A stretch of DNA of 64,000 bases from Morinoia aosen. Taxonomy: Eukaryota > Arthropoda > Malacostraca > Amphipoda > Talitridae. The notes under the pieces were generated by a model that saw only the letters and a program-made list of their open reading frames with translations, searched no databases and was not told the DNA's origin. Below are positions 21,939-34,000 of this stretch, piece by piece. A program made the position numbers and the translations under genes. Every line of letters begins with the position of its first letter. Position 1 is the first letter of the stretch. The DNA lies in NCBI GenBank assembly GCA_030386875.1, contig JASJYW010000026.1, forward strand, positions 10,930,246 to 10,994,245, written 5' to 3'.

Positions 21939-22640
21939 TTTACACAACAATGAAGGACAAGCAGCTGGTGGACTGATGAGTGCAAGATAGCCCATAGGAA
22001 ATACCATAAGGCCTACAACCATTACAAAAATCCCCTTGAGAACATTGATAAATGGATCGCATTTAAGCAAGCAAGAGCGATTTTCCGGAAAAACAAGTAG
22101 TAGAGGCTAAAGCCGTCAGTTGAGGGAAGAGCAGTTTCAGAGCAGACCGTTGCACTCTGGATGGACTCGCACGTATTGGAAACTCCATTCGGAGAGCAAT
22201 AATCCTGCAAGATTTTTATGTTGCAGTATTTTTTGATATAAAACAGGCTTTTGACACTGGCTGGCATTATGGGCTATTGCAAAAGCTACAGATTTTAGGA
22301 TTTGCAGGTAACCTATCTCAAACCATAATGTCTTTCATCAAAGAATGCAAAATAAGAGTCCGAATCAATGACACCTTATCCGAGCAAGCAATGTTTCCGG
22401 ATGTAGGGTGTCACACAGGATCAGTGATCAGCCCAACATTGTTTAACATAATGATACATGATACTTTCCAGGACTGTAACCCCCTACTGCAGACATCCCT
22501 TCATGCTGATAACGGAGCTGTTTGGGTAACTTGCTCTGACTTGACTGAGGCACTTTGCATGCTGCAGTATGCCTCAGATGCAATTCTTGTTTGGTCCTTC
22601 AAATCTTGTTTGGGGGCTTCAAATCTCTTCCACTTCCACA

Positions 22641-22745
22641 AAAGGAAAACTTCCTTCGATCTCGGTGGCTCCGTTGAACACCACAGCAGCCTTTTGTTCC
22701 TCTTCAGACACCTCAATGATAAGTGGAATCATTTCACTTTCTTTC
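22641..22745 (-). other. Possible host exon, cut by the LINE boundary
   Basis: On the minus strand a strong acceptor (CATTTTTTCTTGCCTTTCAG) precedes a frame reading KESEMIPLIIEVSEEEQKAA then VVFNGATEIEGSF, rich in acidic residues, which then runs into the LINE's 3' edge at about 22640. I do not recognise the protein. The open frame extends upstream through the putative intron, so it may simply be fortuitous. Confidence 0.25.
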
Positions 22746-22980
22746 CTGAAAGGCAAGAAAAAATGTGAGCTCAAGTTGAAAATTTTTTTAATAAAGTCTT
22801 TCGCTTCATAAGCAAGCCTTTCAGTTGCAGTTAAGGATACAGATTTAAATCTGTTAGTGAAAATGGAGCTAATATGATAAATTGAGATGCAGGCAAGAGC
22901 AATTAGAAAAGGGGACAGTTGTGAAGAATTACGCTCAACGGGAAGCACCATTGAAAAAGTATATGAAGAAATGGAGATGA

Positions 22981-23324
22981 CATTCTTAGCTAGTTAAAGC
23001 CTCCCTATCTGCAACAAAGGCGATCCAAAGAGAGGAAGGAGGAAGGCACCATTTAGTATGGAGCTAAGGGAATGCAGAATCTATGCAGAAAAGGCATTGA
23101 AACAGTAACATAAGAAAGAAGTTCATAAAACAAGGTCAAAGTTGAAGAAAGTAGTAGTTGCTGAAAAACAGAACAGCAGTTAACCAAAAAAAGATGGCTC
23201 TTAAGATAACAAAAGCTTTTTATTTCAACAAAAAAGGCCTACCTAACTCTCAGCTTGTGCCCTCACATTGTTCCCCTGGGAGTGTTAATTTGCATAGATA
23301 CAAAAGTTGTATCCCCCTGAGGGG
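22981..23324 (-). mobile_element. SINE-like element, copy 5
   Basis: Exact 12-bp target duplication AAATGGAGATGA (22969-22980 and 23325-23336). It has the full 5' head at its right end. Internally shortened and diverged relative to copy 1. Confidence 0.88.
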
Positions 23325-23411
23325 AAATGGAGATGATGAACTATAGCATAATATTAAATGTAAAACTATAAGGAGTCTCAATGGAGAAAGAGAAGAAAAG
23401 AGACAAAAAGG

Positions 23412-23625
23412 TAAGATTAGATTATATGTTAGTTCAAGCCTCCTTAACCGCTAAAAAAATCCAGTTTAGAGGAGAGGCAGGAAAAAGGCACCATTTAGTG
23501 AGGAAATGAAAGAATGCAATGTGGGATATCATGGGGGAAATAAGATATGAGGGGAAAAAAGAAAACAAATGATTGATAGTAATAGGCAGAGAAGTATGAA
23601 ATACATGGCCTAAAACAAAACTTAA
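23412..23625 (-). mobile_element. SINE-like element, copy 6 (old, truncated)
   Basis: Shares the GATTAGATTA tail, the GTTCAAGCCTCC block and the GGCACCATTTAGT motif, then fades; the 5' head is missing. The most diverged of the recognisable copies. Confidence 0.6.
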
Positions 23626-23881
23626 GTTTATGCACTCTTATTTCCCACAATTCCTCTCTAACATTTATGTTGTCTAAAATGTTTAGATTTTTGAGAGATG
23701 TTAAATAATAATCCTATCTTACACTTTTGAAAACTTTTAAAGAATAAGTAAAAAATGAAAAAATCTTTTTAATAAGACTCCTAATGATTGAGTCAAGAAA
23801 ATCTGTCTATAATCTGGACATATTAAATTTTATACTGACATGTATGTATTCCTTAGCGGGTTACCAGACTCATCTCACCTC

Positions 23882-24025
23882 TGCTAAGAAGCCCAAGGTC
23901 TCTCTTAATTGCTCGTCAGGAGCTGTCTCGCAATTGGAAGCAAGAGGAGCTCGAATGAGAGAAGAGGCAGAGAAGAGCAGTGAGTGATCAGCAGCTTGAT
24001 TGGATGGCATGTCAATTTCATGTCC
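23882..24025 (-). other. Possible internal host exon
   Basis: On the minus strand, TTTATTTTTCAG (acceptor) precedes a 144-bp open stretch that includes SNQAADHSLLFSASSLIRAP and CETAPDEQLRETLGFLAE and ends GCAGAG followed by GTGAGATG, a consensus 5' donor. Both splice signals in the right places and an open frame are suggestive. No family is recognised, and its phase does not directly match the candidate exon at 22641-22745. Confidence 0.3.
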
Positions 24026-24183
24026 TGAAAAATAAATCAATTCAAATGAAACAGTACGTAGCAACACTTTATGTAAAAATTAAGTCTCTCTGTAATGAAA
24101 TTTTGAATGAACATATGAAAACAAAAAATATTGACCCTAAATGACAACACTTAATTTTAAAGAGTTTTCAAAAATACTAAAAA

Positions 24184-24519
24184 GATTAGATTAGATTATT
24201 AGTCAGTTTAAGCCTCCCTATCCTCAACAAATGAGATCCAAAGAGAGGAAGGAAGAAGGCACCATTTAGTATGGAGTTAAGGTTACGTGGAATCTATGCA
24301 GAAAGGGCACAGAAACAGTAAGATGAGAAAGAAGTTCATGAAACAAGATCAAAGTTGAAGAAGAAAGTAGTAAGTGCTGAAAAAACAGGACAGCAGTGAA
24401 CCAAAAAAAGTGTTATTTCAACAAAAAGAAAGCCTACCTAACCTTTAGCTTGGGCCCTCACATTGTATCCTTGGGAGCACTAACTCCCATAGATACAATA
24501 GTTGTGTCCCCCTGAGGGG
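24184..24519 (-). mobile_element. SINE-like element, copy 7
   Basis: Complete 5' head at its right end and a GATTAGATTAGATT tail on the left. AAATAC follows the head just before the gap and also precedes the tail (24172-24177), so a target duplication is likely but is cut by the gap. Confidence 0.82.
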
Positions 24520-24525
24520 AAATAC

Positions 24526-25025
24526 NNNNNNNNNNNNNNNNNNNNNNNNNNNNNNNNNNNNNNNNNNNNNNNNNNNNNNNNNNNNNNNNNNNNNNNNNNN
24601 NNNNNNNNNNNNNNNNNNNNNNNNNNNNNNNNNNNNNNNNNNNNNNNNNNNNNNNNNNNNNNNNNNNNNNNNNNNNNNNNNNNNNNNNNNNNNNNNNNNN
24701 NNNNNNNNNNNNNNNNNNNNNNNNNNNNNNNNNNNNNNNNNNNNNNNNNNNNNNNNNNNNNNNNNNNNNNNNNNNNNNNNNNNNNNNNNNNNNNNNNNNN
24801 NNNNNNNNNNNNNNNNNNNNNNNNNNNNNNNNNNNNNNNNNNNNNNNNNNNNNNNNNNNNNNNNNNNNNNNNNNNNNNNNNNNNNNNNNNNNNNNNNNNN
24901 NNNNNNNNNNNNNNNNNNNNNNNNNNNNNNNNNNNNNNNNNNNNNNNNNNNNNNNNNNNNNNNNNNNNNNNNNNNNNNNNNNNNNNNNNNNNNNNNNNNN
25001 NNNNNNNNNNNNNNNNNNNNNNNNN
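24526..25025. other. Assembly gap (500 N)
   Basis: Exactly 500 unknown bases between the transposon-rich segment and the second satellite block. Confidence 0.99.
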
Positions 25026-28000
25026 GCGTGTTTTGGGTGCTATCGTATGGCCCAAAACACGCATTTTAGCTCTGTCGACCGTGGGAAACGGCTAAATATG
25101 CACTTTCCGCCTATGTCGCCACGGGAAACAGCAAACGACGTGATTTTCACCACATTCGCGCTAGGAATGGCCCAAAACACGCATTTTAGCTCTGTCGACC
25201 GTGGAAACGGCTAAATATGCACTTTCCGCCTATGTCGCCACGGGAAACAGCAAAGGACGTGATTTTCACCGCATTCGGCCTAGGAATGGCCCAAAACACG
25301 CATTTTAGCTCTGTCGACCGTGGAATCGGCTAAATATGCACTTTCCGCCTATGTCGCCACGGGAAATAGGAAACGACGTGATTTTCACCGCATTCGGCCT
25401 AGGAATGGCCCAAAACACGCATTTTAGCTCTGTCGACCGTGGAATCGGCTAAATATGCACTTCCGCCTATGTCGCCACGGGAAACAGCAAACGACGTGAT
25501 TTTCACCGCATTCGGCCTAGGAATGGCCCAAAACACGCATTTTAGCTCTGTCGACCGTGGAATCGGCTAAATATGCACTTTCCGCCTATGTCGCCACGGG
25601 AAACAGCAAACGACGTGATTTTCACCGCATTCGGCCTAGGAATGGCCCAAAACACGCATTTTAGCCCTGTCGTCCGTGGGAAACGGCTAAATATTCACTT
25701 TCCGCCTATGACGCCACGGGAAACAGCAAACGACGTGATTTTCACCGCATTCGGCCTAGGAATGGCCCAAAACAGGCATTTTAGCTCTGTCGACCGTCGA
25801 ATCGGCTAAATATGCACTTTCCGCCTATGTCGCCACGGAAACAGAAAACGACGTGATTTTCACTGCATTCGGCCTAGGAATGGCCCAAAACACCCATTTT
25901 AGCTCTGTCGACCGAGAAATCGGCTAAATATGCACTTTCCGCCTATGTCGCCACGGGAAACAGCAAACGACGTGATTTTCACCGCATTCGGCCTAGGAAT
26001 GGCCCAAAACACGCATTTTAGCCCTGTCGACCGTGGAAACGGCTAAATATGAACTTTCCTTCTATGTCGCCACGGGAAACAGCAAACGACGTGATTTTCA
26101 CCGCATTCGGCCTAGGAATGGCCCAAAACACGCATTTTAGCTCTGTCGACCGTGGAATCGGCTAAATTTGCACTTTCCGCCTATGTCGCCACGGGAAACT
26201 GCAAACGACGTGATTTTCACCGCATTCGGCCTAGGAATGGCCCAAAACACGCATTTTAGCTCTGTCGACCGTGGAATAGGCTAAATATGCACTTTCCGCC
26301 TATGTCGCCACGGGAAACAGCAAACGACGTAATTTTCACCGCATTCGGCCTAGGAATGGCCCAAAACACGCATTTTAGCTCTGTCGACCGTGGAATCGGC
26401 TAAATATGCACTTTCCGCCTATGTCACCACGGGAAACAGCAAACGACGTGATTTTCACCGCATTCGGCCTAGGAATGGCCCAAAACACGCATTTTTGCTC
26501 TGTCGACCGTGGAATCGGCTAAATATGCACTTTCCGCCTATGTCGCAACGGGAAACAGCAAACGACGTGATTTTCACCGCATTCGGCCTAGGAATGGCCC
26601 AAAACACGCATTTTAGCTCTGTCGACCGTGGAAACGGCTAAATATGCACTTTCCGCCTATGTCGCCACGGGAAACAGCAAACGACGTGATTTTCACCGCA
26701 TTCGGCCTAGGAATGGCCCAAAACACGCATTTTAGCTCTGTCGACCGTGGAAACGGCTGAATATGCACTTTCCCCCTATGTCGCCACGGGAAACAGCAAA
26801 CGACGTGATTTTCACCGCATTCGGCCTAGGAATGGCCAAAAACACGCATTTTAGCTCTGTCGACCGTGGAATCGGCTAAATATGCACTTTCCGCCTATGT
26901 CGCCACGGGAAACAGCAAAGGACGTGATTTTCACCGCATTCGGCCTAGGAATGGCCCAAAACACGCATTTTAGCTCTGTCGTCCGTGGAAACGGCTAAAT
27001 ATTCACTTTCCGCCTATGACGCCACGGGAAACAGCAAACGACGTGATTTTCACCGCATTCGGCCTAGGAATGGCCCAAAACAGGCATTTTAGCTCTGTCG
27101 ACCGTCGAATCGGCTGAATATGCACTTTCCGCCTATGTCGCCACGGGAAACAGAAAACGACGTGATTTTCACTGCATTCGGCCTAGGAATGGCCCCAAAA
27201 CACGCATTTTAGCTCTGTCGACCGAGAAATCGGCTAAATATGCACTTTCCGCCTATGTCGCCACGGGAAACAGCAAACGACGTGATTTTCACCGCATTCG
27301 GCCTAGGAATGGCCCAAAACACGCATTTTAGCCCTGTCGACCGTGGAAACGGCTAAATATTGAACTTTCCGCCTATGTCGCCACGGGAAACAGCAAACGA
27401 CGTGATTTTCACCGCATTCGGCCTAGGAATGGCCCCAAAACACGCATTTTAGCTCTGTCGACCGTGGAATCGGCTAAATTTGCACTTTCCGCCTATGTCG
27501 CCACGGGAAACTGCAAACGACGTGATTTTCACCGCATTCGGCCTAGGAATGGCCCAAAACACGCATTTTAGCTCTGTCGACCGTGGAATAGGCTAAATAT
27601 GCACTTTCCGCCTATGTCGCCACGGGAAACAGCAAACGACGTAATTTTCACCGCATTCGGCCTAGGAATGGCCCAAAACACGCATTTTAGCTCTGTCGAC
27701 CGTGGAATCGGCTAAATATGCACTTTCCGCCTATGTCACCACGGGAAACAGCAAACGACGTGATTTTCACCGCATTCGGCCTAGGAATGGCCCAAAACAC
27801 GCATTTTAGCTCTGTCGACCGTGGAATCGGCTAAATATGCACTTTCCGCCTATGTCGCAACGGGAAACAGCAAACGACGTGATTTTCACCGCATTCGGCC
27901 TAGGAATGGCCCAAAACACGCATTTTAGCTCTGTCGACCGTGGAAACGGCTAAATATGCACTTTCCGCCTATGTCGCCACGGGAAACAGCAAACGACGTG

Positions 28001-31000
28001 ATTTTCACCGCATTCGGCCTAGGAATGGCCCAAAACACGCATTTTAGCTCTGTCGACCGTGGAAACGGGCTGAATATGCACTTTCCCCCTATGTCGCCAC
28101 GGGAAACAGCAAACGACGTGATTTTCACCGCATTCGGCCTAGGAATGGCCAAAAACACTCATTTTAGCTCTGTCGACCGTGGAATCGGCTAAATATGCAC
28201 TTTCCGCCTATGTCGCCACGGGAAACAGCAAAGGACGTGATTTTCACCGCATTCGGCCTAGGAATGGCCCAAAACACGCATTTTAGCTCTGTCGACCGTG
28301 GAATCGGCTAAATATGCACTTTCCGCCTATGTCGCCACGGGAAACAGCAAACGACGTGATTTTCACCGCATTCGGCCTAGGAATGGCCCAAAACACGCAT
28401 TTTAGCTCTGTCGACCGTGGAATCGGCTAAATATGCACTTTCCGCCTATGTCGCCACGGGAAACAGCAAACGACGTGATTTTCACCGCATTCGGCCTAGG
28501 AATGGCCCAAAACACGCATTTTAGCTCTGTCGACCGTGGAAACGGCCTAATATGCACTTTCCGCCTATGTCGCAACGGGAAACCGGACACGACGTGATTT
28601 TCACCGCATTCGGCCTAGGAATGGCCCAAAACACGCATTTTAGCTCTGTCGACCGTGGAATCGGCTAAATATGCACTTTCCGCCTATGTCGCCACGGGAA
28701 ACAGCAAACGACGTGATTTTCACCGCATTCGGCCTAGAATGGCCCAAAACACGCATTTTAGCTTTGTCGACCGTGGAATCGGCTAAATATGCACTTTCCG
28801 CCTATGTCGCCACGGGAAACCGGAAACGACGTGATTTTCACCGCATTCGGCCTAGGAATGGCCCAAAACACGCATTTTAGCTCTGTCGACCGTGGAATCG
28901 GCTAAATATGCACTTTCCGCCTATGTCGCCACGGGAAACAGCAAACGACGTGATTTTCACGGCATTCGGCCCAGGAATGGCCCAAAACACGCATTTTAGC
29001 CCTGTCGACCGTGGAAACGGCTAAACATGCACTTTCCGCCTATGTCGCCACGGGAAACAGCAAACGGCGTGATTTTCACCGCATTCGGCCTAGGAATGGC
29101 CCAAAACACGCATTTTAGCTCTGTCGACCGTGGAATCGGCTAAATATGCACTTTCCGCCTATGTCGCCACGGGAAACAGCAAACGACGTGATTTTCACCG
29201 CATTCGGCCTAGGAAAGGCCCAAAACACGCATTTTAGCCCTGTCGACCGTGGAAACGGCTAAATATGCATTTTCCGCCTATGTCGCCACGGGAAACAGCA
29301 AACGACGTGATTTTCACCGCATTCGGCCTAAGAATGGCCCAAAACACGCATTTTAGCTCTGTATACCGTGGAATCGGCTAAATATGCACTTTCCGCCTAT
29401 GTCGACACGGGAAACAGCAAACGACGTGATTTTCACCGCATTCGGCCTAGGAATGGCCCAAAACACGCATTTTAGCCCTGTCGACCGTGGAAACGGCTAA
29501 ATATGCACTTTCCGCCTATGTCGCCACGGGAAACAGCAAACGACGTGATTTTCACCGCATTCGGCCTAGGAATGGCCCAAAACACGCATTTTAGCTCTGT
29601 CGACCGTGGAATCGGCTAAATATGCACTTTCCGCCTATGTCGCCACGGGAAACAGCAAACGACGTGATTTTCACCGCATTCGGCCTAGGAATGGCCCAAA
29701 ACACGCATTTTAGCTCTGTCGACCGTGGAATCGGCTAAATATGCACTTTCCGCCTATGTCGCCACGGGAAACAGCAAACGACGTGATTTTCACCGCATTC
29801 GGCTAGGAATGGCCCAAAACACGCATTTTAGCCCTGTCGACCGTGGAAACGGCTAAATATGCACTTTCCGCCTATGTCGCCACGGGAAACAGCAAACGAC
29901 GTGATTTTCACCGATTCGGCCTAGGAATGGCCCAAAACACGCATTTTAGCTCTGTCGACCGTGGTATCGGCTAAATATGCACTCTCCGCCTATGTCGCCA
30001 CGGGAAACAGCAAACGACGTGATTTTCACCGCATTCGGCCTAGGAATGGCCCAAAACACGCATTTTAGCCCTGTCGACCGTGGAAACGGCTAAATATGCA
30101 CTTCCCGCCTATGTCGCCACGGGAAACAGCAAACGACGTGATTTTCACCGCATTCGGCCTAGGAATGGCCCAAAACACGCATTTTTAGCTCTGTCGACCG
30201 TGGAAACGGCTGAATATGCACTTTCCGCCTATGTCGCCACGGGAAGCAGCAAACGACGTGATTTTCACCGCATTTGGCCTAGGAATGGCCCAAAACACGC
30301 ATTTTAGCTCTGTCGACCGTGGAATCGGCTAAATATGCACTTTCCGCCTATGTCGCCACGGGAAACAGCAAACGACGTGATTTTCACCGCATTCGGCCTA
30401 GGAATGGCCCAAATCACGCATTTTAGCTCTGTCGACCGTGGAAACGGCTAAATATGCACTTTCCGCCTATGTCGCCACGGGAAACAGCAAACGACGTGAT
30501 TTTCACCGCATTCGGCCTAGGAATGGCCCAAAACACGCATTTTAGCTCTGTCGACCGTGGAAACGGCTGAATATGCACTTTCCGCCTATGTCGCCACGGG
30601 AAACAGCCAACGACGTGATTTTCACCGCATTCGGCCTAGGAATGGCCCAAAACACGCATTTTAGCTCTGTCGACCGTGGAATCGGCTAAATATGCACTTT
30701 CCGCCTTTGTCGCCACGGGAAACAGCAAAGGACGTGATTTTCACCGCATTCGGCCTAGGAATGGCCCAAAACACGCATTTTAGCTCTGTCGACCGTGGAA
30801 TCGGCTAAATATGCACTTTCCGCCTATGTCGCCACGGGAAACAGCAAACGACGTGATTTTCACCGCATTCGGCCTAGGAATGGCCCAAAACACGCATTTT
30901 AGCTCTGTCGACCGTGGAATCGGCTAAATATGCACTTTCCGCCTATGTCGCCACGGGAAACAGCAAACGACGTGATTTTCACCGCATTCGGCCTAGGAAT

Positions 31001-31738
31001 GGCCCAAATCACGCATTTTAGCTCTGTCGACCGTGGAAACGGCTAAATATGCACTTTCCGCCTATGTCGCCACGGGAAACAGCAAACGACGTGATTTTCA
31101 CCGCATTCGGCCTAGGAATGGCCCAAAACACGCATTTTAGCTCTGTCGACCGTGGAAACGGCTGAATATGCACTTTCCGCCTATGTCGCCACGGGAAACA
31201 GCCAACGACGTGATTTTCACCGCATTCGGCCTAGGAATGGCCCAAAACACGCATTTTAGCTCTGTCGACCGTGGAATCGGCTAAATATGCACTTTCCGCC
31301 TATGTCGCCACGGGAAACAGCAAAGGACGTGATTTTCACCGCATTCGGCCTAGGAATGGCCCAAAACACGCATTTTAGCTCTGTCGACCGTGGAATCGGC
31401 TAAATATGCACTTTCCGCCTATGTCGCCACGGGAAACAGCAAACGACGTGATTTTCACCGCATTCGGCCTAGGAATGGCCCAAAACACGCATTTAGCTCT
31501 GTCGACCGTGGAAACAGCTAAATATGCACTTTCCGCCTATTTCGCCACGGGAAACAGCAAACGACGTGATTTTCACCGCATTCGGCCTAGGAATGGCCCA
31601 AAACACGCATTTTAGCTCTATCGACCGTGGAATCGGCTAAATATGCACTTTCCGCCTATGTCGCCACGGGAAACAGCAAACGACGTGATTTTCACCGCAT
31701 TCGGCCTAGGAATTGCCCAAAACACGCATTTTAGCTCT
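25026..31738 (+). repeat. 119-bp satellite array, block 2 (about 56 monomers)
   Basis: Same monomer and orientation as block 1, but with mixed GGAATCGG/GGAAACGG and AGCTCTG/AGCCCTG variants. Marker monomers (ATATTCACTTTCCGCCTATGAC at about 25693 and 27001; GGCTGAATATGCACTTTCCC at about 26757 and 28070) show a repeat of about 1309 bp (11 monomers). A second, 5-monomer (595 bp) repeat is marked by CCCAAATCACGC at 30411 and 31006. The first bases (25026-25062) form an inverted copy of part of a monomer. It ends where the retrotransposon LTR begins, after TTTTAGCTCT. Confidence 0.97.
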
Positions 31739-32056
31739 TGTTCCGGCCCTTTTCAGTATCAGGCCGTAACCAAACGCGAATGAGGTTCGGGAGTGAATCA
31801 GATGCAGTAACGTAGCATCCTTTATTGGTACTTCAGAGTTGACACAGGCTTTGCAATTGGTAGAGAATCCTTAAATCGGAAGATAATCTCGTTACTTCTA
31901 TAGCGCATCGGTGATCTCTACAGATGCTTTCTCGACGGTCGCGCTTCCGCTACTGACAGCGACGCTTCTGTTTGTAATGCGACCTCTACGGCTGACCACC
32001 TCCAATGAACGACGATATCTCTCGCCGATTCTATTTATATAGGCGGCGGGCGCACA
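31739..32056 (-). repeat. 3' LTR of element 1 (subfamily A)
   Basis: 318 bp, TG...CA ends. On the minus strand it has a TATA box (TATATAAATAG at 32031-32041) close to its 5' end and an AATAAA (within TTTATTGG on plus, near 31830). Both are conserved with the subfamily-B LTR despite many substitutions. It is followed inward by a purine tract (plus strand GCTCCCCCC at 32061-32069), the plus-strand primer site. Confidence 0.9.
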
Positions 32057-33199
32057 TAATGCTCCCCCCACAATTTTAAAAATTCTTTATTACAATAAAA
32101 ATTTTTAAAACGGTATTCAATTAACTTTGATTTTTCTTTGACTATCAATTAATCTTACAATCCGCCTAATTAATTCGAACAGATCAGAACGTATAACAAA
32201 ATTGCTTCCTAATTATGAACGGAGGTAGGCAGGTATGGCCTTTGCTGTCATCATAAACAATTTTCAACGGTAATCCTACATCTTGGTAAACATTACTTTT
32301 AGTGTCAATATTATTTTTTAGTGTTAATTCAATACTAGATTTATTACCCAAAATCAACCAAATAATCAATCTACGCACTTAGCTCAAACAATTTGTTCAT
32401 TCATTATCAAGTTATTTATCAATTGATTCTTAGAATTCTTGGATACTCCAGATATTTCGGATACAAAGGATACACCACACAATTTTATTAACATATCAAA
32501 ATATCAAAATCAAACATCAAACGCGTACTTAATAAATCAACCAAAGTTATAGGATATAAGTTTAAAAACTCAAAACAATACAATACTACAAATGGCAAGT
32601 TCAAATCGTCCTACGATTCAAATTAACTTAATAATAATTTAATAATAGAGAAAAAATCTACGGATTCAATACCAGAATTTAACTATCTCGTGTCACATTT
32701 TTATCGCGTTACATTTCTCGTGGCACGCTGCTGAAAAATGCTTTGAATATGAAAACTCTCCGATAAATGCATTAATAAAATTAAATTCGCAAGTGATCGT
32801 TACATGGTGAGTATATAAATAGTTATTTTCTGCTTTTCTGCTTTTCAATCATTACAATTAAAATGGTTCTTCGAATTTTCAAATAGCTGTTGCCCTTCGC
32901 GAACTACTGATGAACAAAACATTTCCATAGGGCGAGTAAAACAACATCAAAGGGTATAATGAACGACGCCAAGAACACGTAAATTTCCATATACAATAGA
33001 AATATTCTAAGACAATATATTCTAGTCTAGAAGAAATATTCTGAAAATATGCAGATCCATATTGTGTGTGAAGGACTCTGTGCGTGAGCGTGTTCCCATT
33101 TTTCGAAGTTTCGAGGGACACCCTTGGAGATGAAAACTCAGCGTTGAGGTACATGTGTTTTGTTATGTTAATGTGAATGTAGAAGTTAGCGTTGTAGTG
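32057..33199 (-). other. 3' non-coding region of element 1
   Basis: AT-rich DNA between the last accessory gene and the 3' LTR; no coding signal recognised. Its counterpart in element 2 is clearly related but highly diverged. Confidence 0.6.
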
Positions 33200-33527
33200 T
33201 TAAGCGCTAACTTGAGGTGGAAGTGCAACTAATTGCCTAGGACTATTACTGATTTCCTTCCACGCAGATCGACGCAATGCTACGTCCTCACCGCTGAGTC
33301 TTGCGATGACCTTGTTGAGATCGCGTTTAATGTAAATAACCATTACAGTAATTATAATGGTGATTAGTGTGTAAAGGAGCAACATTATGTCACTCAATCG
33401 ATCAGGAATGAGGTCGATTGTCGTTTCCCTCTGTGTGGCGGATTAGTTCATCCGATATTTGACCGTTATTTGCCTTAATGGCAGTGAGAATGGCGTCCAC
33501 ATTAACGTTGGAAATTTTGTTGCCCAT
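33200..33527 (-). pseudogene. Accessory membrane-protein gene of element 1 (broken copy)
   Basis: Homologue of the gene at 49302-49625. It keeps the MGNKISNVN start, the NGQISDELIRH block and the membrane span followed by YIKRDLNK and RLSGEDVALRR. Differences between the two copies are largely conservative (for example Val/Ile exchanges), which suggests past selection on the protein. The copy is broken. Confidence 0.7.
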
Positions 33528-33689
33528 CTTAGCAGGCCACAAAGCGATTAATAGCGCGGGGATTAAAATTGTGATAAATAAATTATAAATTTACAGAGCA
33601 ACAGTATTGTTGGTTAATGTGTATGGTTGAGCACGCCCCCTATCCCTGCGCACCACGTTGATGTAGAAACGTAATTCTTCACCGGATGT

Positions 33690-34000
33690 TCGCTGGGAAT
33701 GCAGCGATTCTGATTATGAACACGAGTTCGACGTGTTCTCCGGATTCATACACTTGAATTCGAGTACGCAACGGGGAATCGAGGTTCAGGAACACCCTGA
33801 AGTTGCAGTAGGCTTCTCGTAATACTTCTTTAGGTACCTTGATTCCGAAAACAATCGTTGTTTCCTGCGGCCGCCAAAGTTGACCGTGTCCCCCCGCTAC
33901 ACATCAGGGTTTATGAGTGAATTATTGTTGGAATTAAAGTATCTTGTGAGTCGGTATGTGCAATGTTCTGGAATTGTTCCGGAGGTCGCCCAAGGAATCT
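33690..34000 (-). pseudogene. First accessory gene of element 1 (broken copy) with conserved splice acceptor
   Basis: Aligns by eye with 49766-50104 of element 2, including the GAATCGAGGTTCAGGAAC stretch. The acceptor TCGGTTCCTTTCAG followed by ATTCCT ends at 33999 and matches the one in element 2. No long open frame remains. Confidence 0.6.

Larger units (their letters stand above)
19079..22640 (+). pseudogene. I-clade (I/Jockey-group) LINE, decayed, with ORF1 and ORF2 remains
   Basis: ORF1: 19118-19627 is an open gag-like frame rich in Asn, Lys and Thr. It is followed in other frames by CCHC-type zinc knuckles (CTKCWRWG near 19935, ICRNC near 19992, YHCPNCKGNHSANSK near 20050), so ORF1 is broken after 19627. 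ORF2: starts MNLTILQWNLKGYFAKLPYL at 20795. The apurinic endonuclease includes GGGVIIFIHSS, MMDSNAHSYSWGP and an HIDLTI block, with an in-frame TAA at 20930 and a TAG after 21410. The element is then split by a SINE-like insertion (21624-21938). The reverse transcriptase resumes with FFDIKQAFDTGWHYGLLQKL, GSVISPTLFN and HADNGAVW (in place of the usual (Y/F)ADD), lacks the region before the FFDI block, and fades after about 22640. It is not functional. Confidence 0.8.

Noticed and set aside
24480-25095. Open frames across the second N run
   Set aside because: The residues are mostly unknown bases from the gap.
25573-31615. Many 60-115 residue open frames of the type MHFPPMSPRETANDVIFTAFGLGMAQNTH in the satellite blocks
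   Set aside because: They are translations of the 119-bp monomer. 119 is not a multiple of 3, so the frame rotates from unit to unit and longer frames appear only where a monomer has a chance length change. There is no sign of a protein.
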